DNA of 32,555 nt. Source: Anaerolineae bacterium (lineage in GTDB: Bacteria; Chloroflexota; Anaerolineae; Anaerolineales; Villigracilaceae). Where the stretch lies: positions 1-32,555 of the forward strand of contig JABGQU010000019.1 in the NCBI GenBank assembly GCA_018648605.1, given 5' to 3'. The translations under genes and the position numbers were made by a program. Below the pieces are notes generated by a model. It was not told the origin of the DNA. It did not search any database and was given only the letters and a program-made list of their open reading frames with translations. The number at the start of each line of letters is the position of its first letter. Position 1 is the stretch's first letter. Of the stretch, positions 1-8,200 are shown in pieces.

Positions 1-95
1 TAATTGTTTCGTATCTCATACGCCTATTATGGCATACTTATGCAAGAGGTCTAAACAAAAAAATACTATGACAATTCTTTTTTCCTTTTCTATCA

Positions 96-112
96 AAACG
101 GGTCGCCCCTAC
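96..112 (-). repeat. End of REP-like palindromic element (copy C, partial)
   Basis: The reverse complement of this stretch, GTAGGGGCGACCCGTTT, is identical to the first 17 bases of the ~100-bp element at 2657. Only this end is recognisable. No matching opposite terminus appears in bases 1-95, so the copy is partial or diverged. It stops five bases before the priA start codon and occupies the place where a ribosome binding site would be expected. Bases 1-95 hold no gene that I can support. Confidence 0.7.
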
Positions 113-117
113 ATCAG

Positions 118-2652
118 ATGACCATCTTTGTCCAAATCTCCGTAAATGTCCCCGCCGTGAGTGGGGTTTTTGATTACCATCTTCCTGAAAACCTAGATGG
201 GCAAGTTGGCGTTGGGCATTTGGTGACCGTTCCTTTTGGTCATCAAGTTGTGCAAGGGGTGGTTTTACGCTTTGTAAAAACTCCCGCTGTTGAAGATACA
301 AAAGCCGTCATTGATCTGCTTGACCCTTTGCCTGTGTTGACATCCGCACAAATTGCGCTCGCTGAGAATATGGCGGAGCAGACTCTAAACCCTGTTGCAG
401 CAATGGTAGGGATGATGCTACCAAGCGGATTGAGTCAGCAGGCAGATGTGGAGTTCGAGATCCGGGAATTGGGAATTGGGAATAGTGAACTTTCTCAAAC
501 CCAAAAACGTATTCTTGCCTTACTCGAAAAGCGTGGCTCTTTACGCGGACGACAAATTGACCGTCATTTCAAAAACGTAGATTGGCGACCATCTGCGCAG
601 AATTTACTCAGGCGCGGCATTCTAATGAGTAAATCCGTTTTGCTCGCGCCAAAGGTACGCCCGAAATTTGTGCGTACCGCGCAATTGGCTGTTCCGCCGA
701 AGGTTGCTGAAGAAGCCATGTCTACTTTGGGGACAACAGATGCGACGCAAAATCGCCGTGCGGCTGCGTTGCAATTTCTAATGCGAGAAAAAGAAGCCAT
801 TGCCGTTAGTTGGGTTTACGCTGAGAGTAATTGTAATATTGCTGATCTGCAAATCTTGGCTGAAAAAGATTTGATCGTTTTACGAGAAACCGAGATTTGG
901 CGTGACCCCGTTCAAAAAGTAGAAATCGAAGAAGCAGAACAAAAAGAATGGGCACTAACACCGGCCCAAAAAGAAGCGATGAAAGCCGTTCACGAATCTT
1001 TCGCTGATTCGCTGACGCATCCCATTCTCTTGCACGGCATAACTGGTTCCGGCAAAACCGAGATTTATATCCGCGCCGCGCAGGAGGCAATTAAGCGGGG
1101 TGGGCAAGCCTTGATTCTCGTCCCTGAAATTGCACTCACGCCGCAAACCGTGCGTCGCTTTTTAGCGCGCTTCCCCGGACAGGTTGGGTTAATCCACTCA
1201 AAGCTCTCCATCGGTGAACGCTACGATACCTGGCGACGGGCGCGGGCAGGACAACTCAAAGTAATCATTGGCGCACGTTCTGCGCTTTTTGCGCCTTTAC
1301 CGGATATCAAATTGATCGTTTTGGATGAGTTTCACGATGGCTCTTATCATCAAACGAATCTGCCTTTTTATGATGCCGTTCAGGCTGCGCAAAATTATGC
1401 TGAGATCAACGGCGCAGTTTGCATTTTGGGGTCGGCAACCCCGCCCATCGAATATCGCTATCAAGCTGCCCTCACCCATTCTCGCTCCGCTCGAATTTCC
1501 CTCTCCCGCGACGCGGGAGAGGGGGAGCGAGCGAAGCGAAGCGGGGGTGAGGGCGTTTTTCGCCTTGTCGAACTCCCAGAAAGAATCGGAGACAGAAAAC
1601 TTCCGCCTGTTGACGTGATCGACATGCGCACCGAGTTGAAATCCGGCAATAAGGGCATTTTTAGTCGTGCGCTGCAGGATGCGCTATCCCAAACACTGGC
1701 GCGCGGCGAGCAGGCCATCCTCTTTCTCAATCGGCGCGGCACGGCAACTTACGTTTTTTGCCGCGAATGTGGGCATACGATGAAATGTCCACGTTGCGAA
1801 ACGCCACTCACTTTGCATGCGATAAATTCTCCACCCTTGAGGGGGGGAGTTAGAGGGGGGGCTTTGCGCTGCCATCGCTGTAATTACACGCGTCAGATGC
1901 CGAAAAACTGTCCCGAGTGCAAGAGCACGAAGATCCGTGCCTATGGACTTGGCAGTGAAAAGGTCGAGGATGAAGTCAACGCCCTTTTTCCCGATGCCCG
2001 CGTCTTGCGCTGGGATTGGGATACCACCCGCACAAAGGATGCCCATGAACTCATCCTGAGCCATTTTACGGCGCACCGTGCTGATGTACTGGTTGGCACG
2101 CAGATGCTCGCCAAAGGGCTAGATCTGCCTCTCGTGACCCTTGTGGGTGTCGTGCTCGCAGATGTGGGATTAAATCTCCCCGATCCTTTCGCCGCCGAAC
2201 GCGTTTTCCAGACCCTGACACAAGTTGCGGGACGAGCAGGACGGTCCGCTCGTGGTGGAAGCGTGCTGTTGCAAACTTTTGAGCCGGAGCATTATGTGGT
2301 GCAACATGCTTCCAAGCATGATTATGCAAACTTTTACGCTCACGAACTGGAACAGCGTCGCCGGCTGGGATATCCGCCCTTCGCCAATTTGGTGCGTTTG
2401 GAATACCGCCATCGCGACCCCATCACTGCTGAAGAAGCAGCAAAAAAACTTGCTGCAGAAATCAAGGAATTATTGCTCATCGAAAACCGAATACAAACTA
2501 CGATTATCGGTCCCGCCCCTGCCTTCTTCTCCAAGATAGATGGTGTTTATCGCTGGCAAATTGTTTTACGTGGCCCCGAGCCTGAGACGTTATTGCGAAA
2601 TAAAGATTTGAAGGGTTGGAGAGTTGAAGTTAGTCCTGTGAGTTTATTATGA
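118..2652 (+). CDS. priA: Primosomal replication-restart helicase PriA
   Basis: This is PriA, the 3'-to-5' DNA helicase that recognises stalled forks and reloads the replisome in the cytoplasm. The N-terminal 3'-end-binding domain begins right at the start (VFDYHLPE). Walker A is GITGSGKT near residue 307. The Walker B/DEAH motif reads DEFH near 403, where DEEH is usual. The paired zinc sites follow as CRECGHTMKCPRCE, then CHRCNYT and CPEC. The C-terminal helicase lobe has TQMLAKGLD and QVAGRAGR. At 844 aa it is longer than most PriA proteins, which I attribute to two in-frame repeat-derived insertions near residues 451-479 and 569-582. ATG 118 fits the family N-terminus but has no Shine-Dalgarno, because a REP end lies immediately upstream. 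The gene stands alone. Confidence 0.96.
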   Translation: MTIFVQISVNVPAVSGVFDYHLPENLDGQVGVGHLVTVPFGHQVVQGVVLRFVKTPAVEDTKAVIDLLDPLPVLTSAQIALAENMAEQTLNPVAAMVGMMLPSGLSQQADVEFEIRELGIGNSELSQTQKRILALLEKRGSLRGRQIDRHFKNVDWRPSAQNLLRRGILMSKSVLLAPKVRPKFVRTAQLAVPPKVAEEAMSTLGTTDATQNRRAAALQFLMREKEAIAVSWVYAESNCNIADLQILAEKDLIVLRETEIWRDPVQKVEIEEAEQKEWALTPAQKEAMKAVHESFADSLTHPILLHGITGSGKTEIYIRAAQEAIKRGGQALILVPEIALTPQTVRRFLARFPGQVGLIHSKLSIGERYDTWRRARAGQLKVIIGARSALFAPLPDIKLIVLDEFHDGSYHQTNLPFYDAVQAAQNYAEINGAVCILGSATPPIEYRYQAALTHSRSARISLSRDAGEGERAKRSGGEGVFRLVELPERIGDRKLPPVDVIDMRTELKSGNKGIFSRALQDALSQTLARGEQAILFLNRRGTATYVFCRECGHTMKCPRCETPLTLHAINSPPLRGGVRGGALRCHRCNYTRQMPKNCPECKSTKIRAYGLGSEKVEDEVNALFPDARVLRWDWDTTRTKDAHELILSHFTAHRADVLVGTQMLAKGLDLPLVTLVGVVLADVGLNLPDPFAAERVFQTLTQVAGRAGRSARGGSVLLQTFEPEHYVVQHASKHDYANFYAHELEQRRRLGYPPFANLVRLEYRHRDPITAEEAAKKLAAEIKELLLIENRIQTTIIGPAPAFFSKIDGVYRWQIVLRGPEPETLLRNKDLKGWRVEVSPVSLL
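1468..1554 (+). repeat. 87-bp palindromic element inserted in frame in priA
   Basis: The ends GCCCTCACCC and GGGTGAGGGC are perfect inverted repeats. The centre is a 12-bp inverted repeat, CCCTCTCCCGCG with its complement, separated by one base. The length of 87 bases equals 29 codons and has no stop in the priA frame. It encodes a low-complexity Arg/Ser/Gly/Glu segment between the GSATPPIE and LVELPERI stretches, where PriA homologues normally have only a few residues. It resembles GC-rich interspersed palindromes common in environmental bacteria. Confidence 0.8.
1822..1863 (+). repeat. Short G-rich repeat-derived insertion in the priA zinc region
   Basis: Fourteen codons (INSPPLRGGVRGGA) separate the second and third cysteine pairs of the PriA zinc-binding region. 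The DNA has two near-identical blocks, GAGGGGGGGAG and TAGAGGGGGGG, typical of an interspersed repeat and different from the palindrome at 1468. The boundaries are estimated from where PriA-like sequence resumes (TLHA before, LRCHRC after). Confidence 0.6.
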
Positions 2653-2656
2653 TCCT

Positions 2657-2757
2657 GTAGGGGCGACCCGTTTGGGCATTTTAAATAAATCTCCTGAAAA
2701 GAATAATTTCTTTGCAATATAGAAATTCACGTAAAAACCATATAGGGTCTCCCTTAC
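2657..2757 (+). repeat. REP-like ~100-bp element, copy A (intergenic)
   Basis: It begins GTAGGGGCGACCC and ends AGGGTCTCCCTTAC. The reverse complement of the end matches the start at 11 of 13 positions, so the element has imperfect terminal inverted repeats. The AT-rich interior resembles the copy at 3059, notably AAATTCACGTAAAAA against AATTTCACGCAAAAA. It lies four bases after the priA stop and just upstream of the RAYT transposase, the enzyme class that mobilises such elements. Confidence 0.8.
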
Positions 2758-2791
2758 TTTTAACAGGAAGTTAGTCCTGTTGAGAAAAACG

Positions 2792-3393
2792 ATGGCTGAT
2801 ACAAAACCAAAACGCCGTAACTCCCTCCGTCTAAAAGGATATGATTACACCCAACCTGGGGCATATTTTGTCACGACCGTTACGCATCAGCGAGCATGTT
2901 TATTTGGCGATGTGGTCGATGGAGAGATGCAATTGAACCACGCGGGAAAAATCGTGCATTGGGAATGGGAGCGATTAGCACACCATTTTGATTTTATTGA
3001 ATTAGGTGCGTTTGTTGTGATGCCAAATCATTTTCATGGGATTATTATCTTGCAAGACGTAGGGGCGCCCCGTTTGGGTTATTTGGATACTGCATCTAAA
3101 AACGAGAATCTTGCTACCAACATAATTTCACGCAAAAATCACAAAGGGTCGCCCTTGCATGCCAAGGGATCTACTCCAAAATCCTTGAGCGCAATCATTG
3201 GACAATTAAAATCCCGCGTAACAAAACGCATCCACAAAACCGACGAATTCCCCCCCCCGAACGAATCTGGCAACGCGGATTTCACGACCGCATTATCCGC
3301 AACGAAGAAGAATGGCGTAAAATCCATTTGTATATCGAAGCTAATCCTGCTAATTGGGAAAATGATACTGAAAACTCTATGAATTTGCTATAA
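2792..3393 (+). pseudogene. RAYT / TnpA_REP-type HUH transposase, frameshifted
   Basis: This is a REP-associated tyrosine transposase related to IS200/IS605 Y1 enzymes. The N-terminal signature (KRRNSLRLKGYDYTQPGAYF) and the HUH motif MPNHFHG are in the frame of the ORF track. That frame then loses homology at DEFPPPNE. The rest of the protein, including WQRGFHDRIIRNEEEW and the probable catalytic-tyrosine motif LYIEANP, continues in the next frame to TAA 3391-3393. A tract of nine C at 3250-3258 is the breakpoint, and ten C would restore one reading frame of about 200 codons. The gene also contains a copy of the REP-like element (3059-3158). ATG 2792 is preferred over the TTG at 2780 used in the track. 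The frameshift could be a sequencing error, decay, or slippage-controlled expression. Confidence 0.85.
3059..3158 (+). repeat. REP-like ~100-bp element, copy B (inside the RAYT gene)
   Basis: It starts GTAGGGGCGCCCCGTTTGGG and ends AGGGTCGCCCTTGC, with imperfect terminal inverted repeats. It matches copy A at both ends and partly inside. It falls between the HUH-containing half (GIIILQD) and the SAIIGQLKSRVTKRI segment of the transposase and adds about 33 stop-free codons. Confidence 0.75.
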
Positions 3394-3394
3394 T
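3386..3394 (+). promoter_or_regulatory. Extended -10 promoter for the 3433 gene
   Basis: TGCTATAAT is a perfect extended -10 element (TGnTATAAT). It overlaps the stop codon of the transposase remnant and lies 38 bases before the ATG of the next gene. No good -35 is visible, as expected for extended -10 promoters. Confidence 0.55.
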
Positions 3395-3432
3395 CCACTC
3401 AGCAAATACACGATATAAAAAGGAGCACGCTC

Positions 3433-4323
3433 ATGCAATCTTTCTCACGCGGTTGGCAATTTCTCAAACAGGCTTGGCAGATGGCCTCTGCCGACAAAGA
3501 CCTGATCAAACCCTCCATCTACACCCTCTTTGCGGGAGCAGTTGTATCGGTGATCGGTATTATCCCGATCGCTTTGGTGGCGATGTTTTTCAGCAATGCC
3601 GGTTTTGTGGGGCAGATCATCATGGTTTTGTCGGGCGCTTTGCTCGTCTTTGCTGAGTTCATCGTCAGCTATATTTTCTCGGCGATGACAGTCTATCTCA
3701 TCTACGGCTATCTCTCCGAAGGCGATGGACGCATGGATAAGGCTTGGGAGATCGTTAAGCGCGACTTGCTTGACCTTGCCACCCTCGCCGCCGCATCGAC
3801 CGCCGTGAATGCTTTACAGAAACTTGTCAAAGGACAGGGGCAAAAAGCGGGTCGAAATTTACTCGCCAGTCTCATTCAAAATGTGTGGACAGAAGCCTCC
3901 TATCTCATTCTCCCCGCGATGGTCATTGAAGATATCAATCTCACCGATGGCATCAAACGGGCAACGCAGATCGTGCAGGATAATCTCCTTTTAGTGGGAA
4001 TCAGCACCGTGGGCGTGAAAGCGGTAACTGCTCTGATCGGGATACTGCTCGGTTTAACGGGAGCAATTATCGGGTCCGCGCTTGGCTACGGGATCATCAG
4101 CCTCGCAGGCGGAACGACCGTGACCCTCGGCTTGGTGCTGGGGATCGGGCTGGGACTCCTCGTCTTCTTCATCTTCGTCATGATCGCGACTGTGATCGGA
4201 ACGTACACATTGACCGCTTACCACACCTGCCTATATCTTTGGGCACGCGATATCGAAAAAGCAGATGTTTCAGCAGAATCTATTGCTGCTCCTGCGCCAC
4301 TCGCGGCTGTGCTTGATCTCTAG
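3433..4323 (+). CDS. Polytopic integral membrane protein (resembles DUF6159 family)
   Basis: This 296-aa inner-membrane protein of unknown function has at least five hydrophobic segments. They include residues ~28-50, ~58-85, a long Gly-rich pair around 185-225, and ~228-255. A soluble loop between them has the pattern DGRMDKAWEIVKRDLLDL. The pattern of repeated amphipathic 'A/D-x-I' loops and Gly-rich helices is like the uncharacterised DUF6159 proteins, but I assign this from memory of style only. A clear AGGAG ribosome binding site precedes ATG 3433. The creatininase-family gene follows 8 bases after the stop, so the two are probably co-transcribed. Confidence 0.8.
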   Translation: MQSFSRGWQFLKQAWQMASADKDLIKPSIYTLFAGAVVSVIGIIPIALVAMFFSNAGFVGQIIMVLSGALLVFAEFIVSYIFSAMTVYLIYGYLSEGDGRMDKAWEIVKRDLLDLATLAAASTAVNALQKLVKGQGQKAGRNLLASLIQNVWTEASYLILPAMVIEDINLTDGIKRATQIVQDNLLLVGISTVGVKAVTALIGILLGLTGAIIGSALGYGIISLAGGTTVTLGLVLGIGLGLLVFFIFVMIATVIGTYTLTAYHTCLYLWARDIEKADVSAESIAAPAPLAAVLDL

Positions 4324-4331
4324 GAGTATTT

Positions 4332-5018
4332 ATGCGTTTTGAAGAATTGAACTGGATGGATATAGAAAGCTATCTTGAGAAAGATGACCGCCTAATGATC
4401 GTTTTGGGTGCAACAGAGCAACACGCCTACTTGAGTTTACTGACCGACATCAAAATTCCGCTTGCAATGGCAGATGCCGCCTCCCAACAGAGTGGGGTAC
4501 TGGTTGCCCCGCCACTCAATTTTGGCAGCTCGCCCTATTTTCTTGATTATCCGGGCACAATTTCCTTCCGTCTTAGCACGCTGATGGATGCTGTTGAAGA
4601 TATTTTGCGCTCGGTATATCGGCAAGGTTTTCGACGTGTATTGGTATTGAACGGACATAGCGGTAATGATGGCGTACGGGCGCGTTTGGTTGAAGTAGCT
4701 AATGCCCTCTCCGATTTAAAAATGAATTGGTATTCCTGGTGGGAATCCCACGGTGTCGAAGCGATCACGCTAAAGCACAGTCTGAAACCTGGGCACGCCA
4801 ACTGGCTGGAAGCCTTCCCTTTCACGTTGGTTGATGAAGTGCCCGGTACGCCCAAATCTCCGCCTTACGTTCCCAGCACGATCATGGACGCAGGCTCAAC
4901 GCGTGAGGTGTATGGTGACGGTTCTTTTGGGGGGCCCTATCAGGTTGATGTTGCTATCATGAACGAAATATTTAGTATTACCGTAACAGATATTCTCGAA
5001 ATGCTAAAATTCGAGTAG
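4332..5018 (+). CDS. Creatininase / creatinine amidohydrolase family metal hydrolase
   Basis: This is a cytoplasmic metalloenzyme of the creatininase superfamily, which also includes MftE peptidase and FAPy deformylase. The metal-binding pattern is visible as ATEQH (E29, H31), TD (D39) and VLNGHSGN (H109), together with the family's YPGTISFRLST and GFRRVLVLNGH stretches. At 228 aa it is slightly short for the family (about 240-260). The loop after EQH reads AYLSLLTD rather than the usual GPHLPLGTD. The substrate cannot be predicted. The start is supported by TAGGAG seven bases upstream. It forms a likely two-gene operon with the preceding membrane protein. Confidence 0.88.
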   Translation: MRFEELNWMDIESYLEKDDRLMIVLGATEQHAYLSLLTDIKIPLAMADAASQQSGVLVAPPLNFGSSPYFLDYPGTISFRLSTLMDAVEDILRSVYRQGFRRVLVLNGHSGNDGVRARLVEVANALSDLKMNWYSWWESHGVEAITLKHSLKPGHANWLEAFPFTLVDEVPGTPKSPPYVPSTIMDAGSTREVYGDGSFGGPYQVDVAIMNEIFSITVTDILEMLKFE

Positions 5019-5095
5019 AATGTCTGTAGGTATGGGGGAATTATTTAGAAAGCTCTATGAGTTTGCAGATTGGTCTCTTTTATCCTTGACGAGTT

Positions 5096-5125
5096 TGCAT
5101 GGGTGTCGGTATAATTCCCAACTTG
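5096..5125 (+). promoter_or_regulatory. Sigma-70 type promoter of rpoC
   Basis: TTGACG (5096-5101) and a perfect TATAAT (5120-5125) are separated by 18 bases. The predicted transcript starts near 5132, giving a leader of about 150 nt before the rpoC GTG. The leader has two small hairpins: CGCGA/TCGCG at about 5206-5222, and TCTCTG/CAGAGA shortly before the ribosome binding site. I see no terminator in it. The rest of the 5019-5284 gap holds no gene. Confidence 0.8.
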
Positions 5126-5284
5126 GATGAAAATATCTAAATTTATCTGTCTATTGGCGAGCGCTTGAGAATACACCCTCAATGTGCTTGCCTTTGTGTG
5201 TCTCTCGCGATATTTTTCGCGTAAACGATAATATAAAAAGTCTCTGTTTTTCTCAGAGATTATAGACGACGAGGAGAGTATTCA

Positions 5285-8200
5285 GTGGAAACTAAGGGGC
5301 TTAAAGCGCTTCGTATTAGTCTTGCTTCGCCAGAAACCATTCGTAGTTGGTCTTATGGTGAGGTCTTAAAGCCGGAAACAATCAATTATCGTCGTCTGCG
5401 TCCAGAGAAGGATGGTCTTTTTTGTGAAGCCATCTTTGGACCGCAACGAGATTGGCAATGCTACTGCGGTAAATACAAAAATCCGCGCTACAAAGGAATT
5501 ACTTGTGATAAATGTGGTGTTGAGATCACGCGCTCGGCTGTCCGCCGTGAGCGGATGGGGCATATCCAATTAGCGACACCTGTTGCACATATCTGGTATA
5601 CACGCCGTATCCCCTCCTATTTGGGATTACTGCTTAATATTTCACGTCGTAATCTTGATCGTGTGCTTTACTTCGCGCAATATATCGTCACACATGTAGA
5701 CGAAGAAGCGCGCGAAAAAGCATTGAATAAACTTGATGAAGAGATCAGTAACTCTGGCGTCAAGAAAGATGCGATGGCAAATGCCAAAGTTGGCGAAATT
5801 AAAGAACGTAGTGCCACTGCGTTGACAGCACTTGAACAACGTCGTGCTGCAATGGAACAAGAATTCGACGAAGAAACAGCTGCATTGCTTGAGCCTGTTA
5901 TGAAAGAAGGGCAGCGTTTGGATGAAAGCCTGCAAGAGCAAATGGGTGTAGCTGCACGCAAAGATATTGTCTTTGGCGCAACTGGTGATCTCATTGCCGA
6001 AGCTGGCTCAGTAATCGCTTCCCAACATATTAGCAAAGTTCAAACTGCTGTAAAAGAAAGCTTACATAAGATCGAGAGCGAACTTCAGGAACAACGTGAA
6101 GAGAAATTCGGCGTCATCGATCAGGAAATTGAAGCTCTAAAGGCAACTACAGACGAAGAGCTACAACTCTTGAGCGATCAAGTTGGTGACGAACTTGCTG
6201 AAACCAAAACTAAAAATAAGCAGACGCGCAAAGAATTGGTTGATCTACAGCCTTTTGATTTCTTGAGCGAAGTCCGCTATCGTGAACTTAAAGCACGCTG
6301 GGGACAAATCTTCCGTGCCGATATGGGCGCAGAGGCTTTCCTTGATATTCTCCAACGCGTCGATCTGGATGCTCTTGCCGAAGAGCTTTGGAACGAAGTT
6401 CGTACAACAAAAAGTAAACAAAAACGTAAAAAAGCAACCAGCCGCTTGAAAGTGGTTGAAGCTTTCCGCCGTTCGGGCAATAAACCCGAATGGATGATCA
6501 TGAGCATTTTGCCCGTCATCCCTCCCGATCTGCGCCCGATGGTGCAATTGGATGGTGGACGCTTCGCAACCTCGGACTTGAACGATCTCTATCGACGTGT
6601 GATCAACCGTAATAACCGCCTCAAACGCCTGTTGGAGTTGGGTGCCCCCAACGTCATTATTCGCAACGAAAAACGTATGTTGCAAGAAGCAGTCGATTCA
6701 CTGATTGATAACAGTCAGCGTGGTAAGGCACTCTCCCGTCGTGGACGTCGCGAGCTTAAATCACTCAGTGATATGCTCAAAGGCAAGAAGGGGCGCTTCC
6801 GCCGCAACTTGCTCGGTAAGCGTGTGGACTATTCCGGTCGTTCAGTGATCGTGGTTGGACCCCAACTTAGACTTTATCAATGCGGTCTTCCCAAGAAGAT
6901 GGCATTAGAACTATTCCGCCCCTTTGTGATCGGTGGGTTGGTCAATCGGAACTATGCTGCTAACGTGAAGGGTGCTCGTCGCATGATTGAGCGCAATCGC
7001 CAAGAAGTATGGGAAGTTCTCGAAGATGTGATCAAAGATCGTCCGGTTTTGTTAAACCGTGCACCAACCTTGCATCGTCTTGGTATCCAAGCCTTTGAAC
7101 CTCTGCTGATCGAGGGTAGTGCAATTCAGTTGCATCCGTTGGTTACTACCGCGTTCAATGCTGATTTTGACGGCGACCAAATGGCGGTTCACGTTCCGCT
7201 TTCGCAAAAAGCAGTCGAAGAAGCCCGTCGGCTGATGTTGTCATCCAAAAACTTGCTCAAACCTGCTGATGGCGAACCGATCATCAGCCCAGGGAAAGAC
7301 ATGGTTTTGGGTGTCTATTATCTTACAATGGAAGACCCCTTCGACTATAAAGGCGAAGGTAGTCTTTTTGGTTCTCTCGAAGAAGTTCAATTAGCCTTTG
7401 AATTAGAACACGTTGAAGTTCATACGAATATCCGCTTGCGTGCTACTACTTGGTACGATGATGAAGGCACACGCCTTGCCGAAGCTGAAACACGCATGAT
7501 CGAAACAACTGTTGGACGCGCGATTTTCAATAATATTTTGCCTCCTGAAGTTCAGTTTGTAAATACTACGCTGGACAAAGGTGGTGTGAAAGATCTGATC
7601 GCAGATGTGTACGAAATCTGCGGGCAAGATGTGACAACAGATGTTGCAGATGGTATTAAGACCATTGGCTTTGAATATGCGATGCGTTCTGGCGTTACAG
7701 TGGCGATCTCCGATATTACCGTTCCTGAATCAAAAGAAGACATCATACAGAAATCCCTGCAAGGTGTTGAGTTGGTGCAGCGTGACTTCCGTCGCGGTTT
7801 GCTGACCGAACAAGAGCAGGACGAACGTGTTGTCCAAATTTGGCAGGATACGACCAATGAAGTGGCTGCCGAGGTCCGCAAAGTGATGGACCCGAATGGC
7901 AACCTTGCCACGATGGCAAGCTCTGGCGCGACCAAAGGTGGTTTCGGGCCGATCTCCCAGTTGGCTGGTATGCGTGGTCTTATGGCTGATCCGTCGGGGC
8001 GCATTATTCCGCTCCCGATCCGCTCAAATTTCCGCGAGGGGCTTACCGCACTCGAGTACTTCATCTCCACGCATGGCGCTCGTAAAGGTTTGGCAGATAC
8101 CGCACTTCGTACAGCGGATGCTGGATACCTTACCCGCCGCTTGGTAGATGTAGCACAAGACTTAATTGTCAACGAGCATAATTGTGATACGACAAATGGG

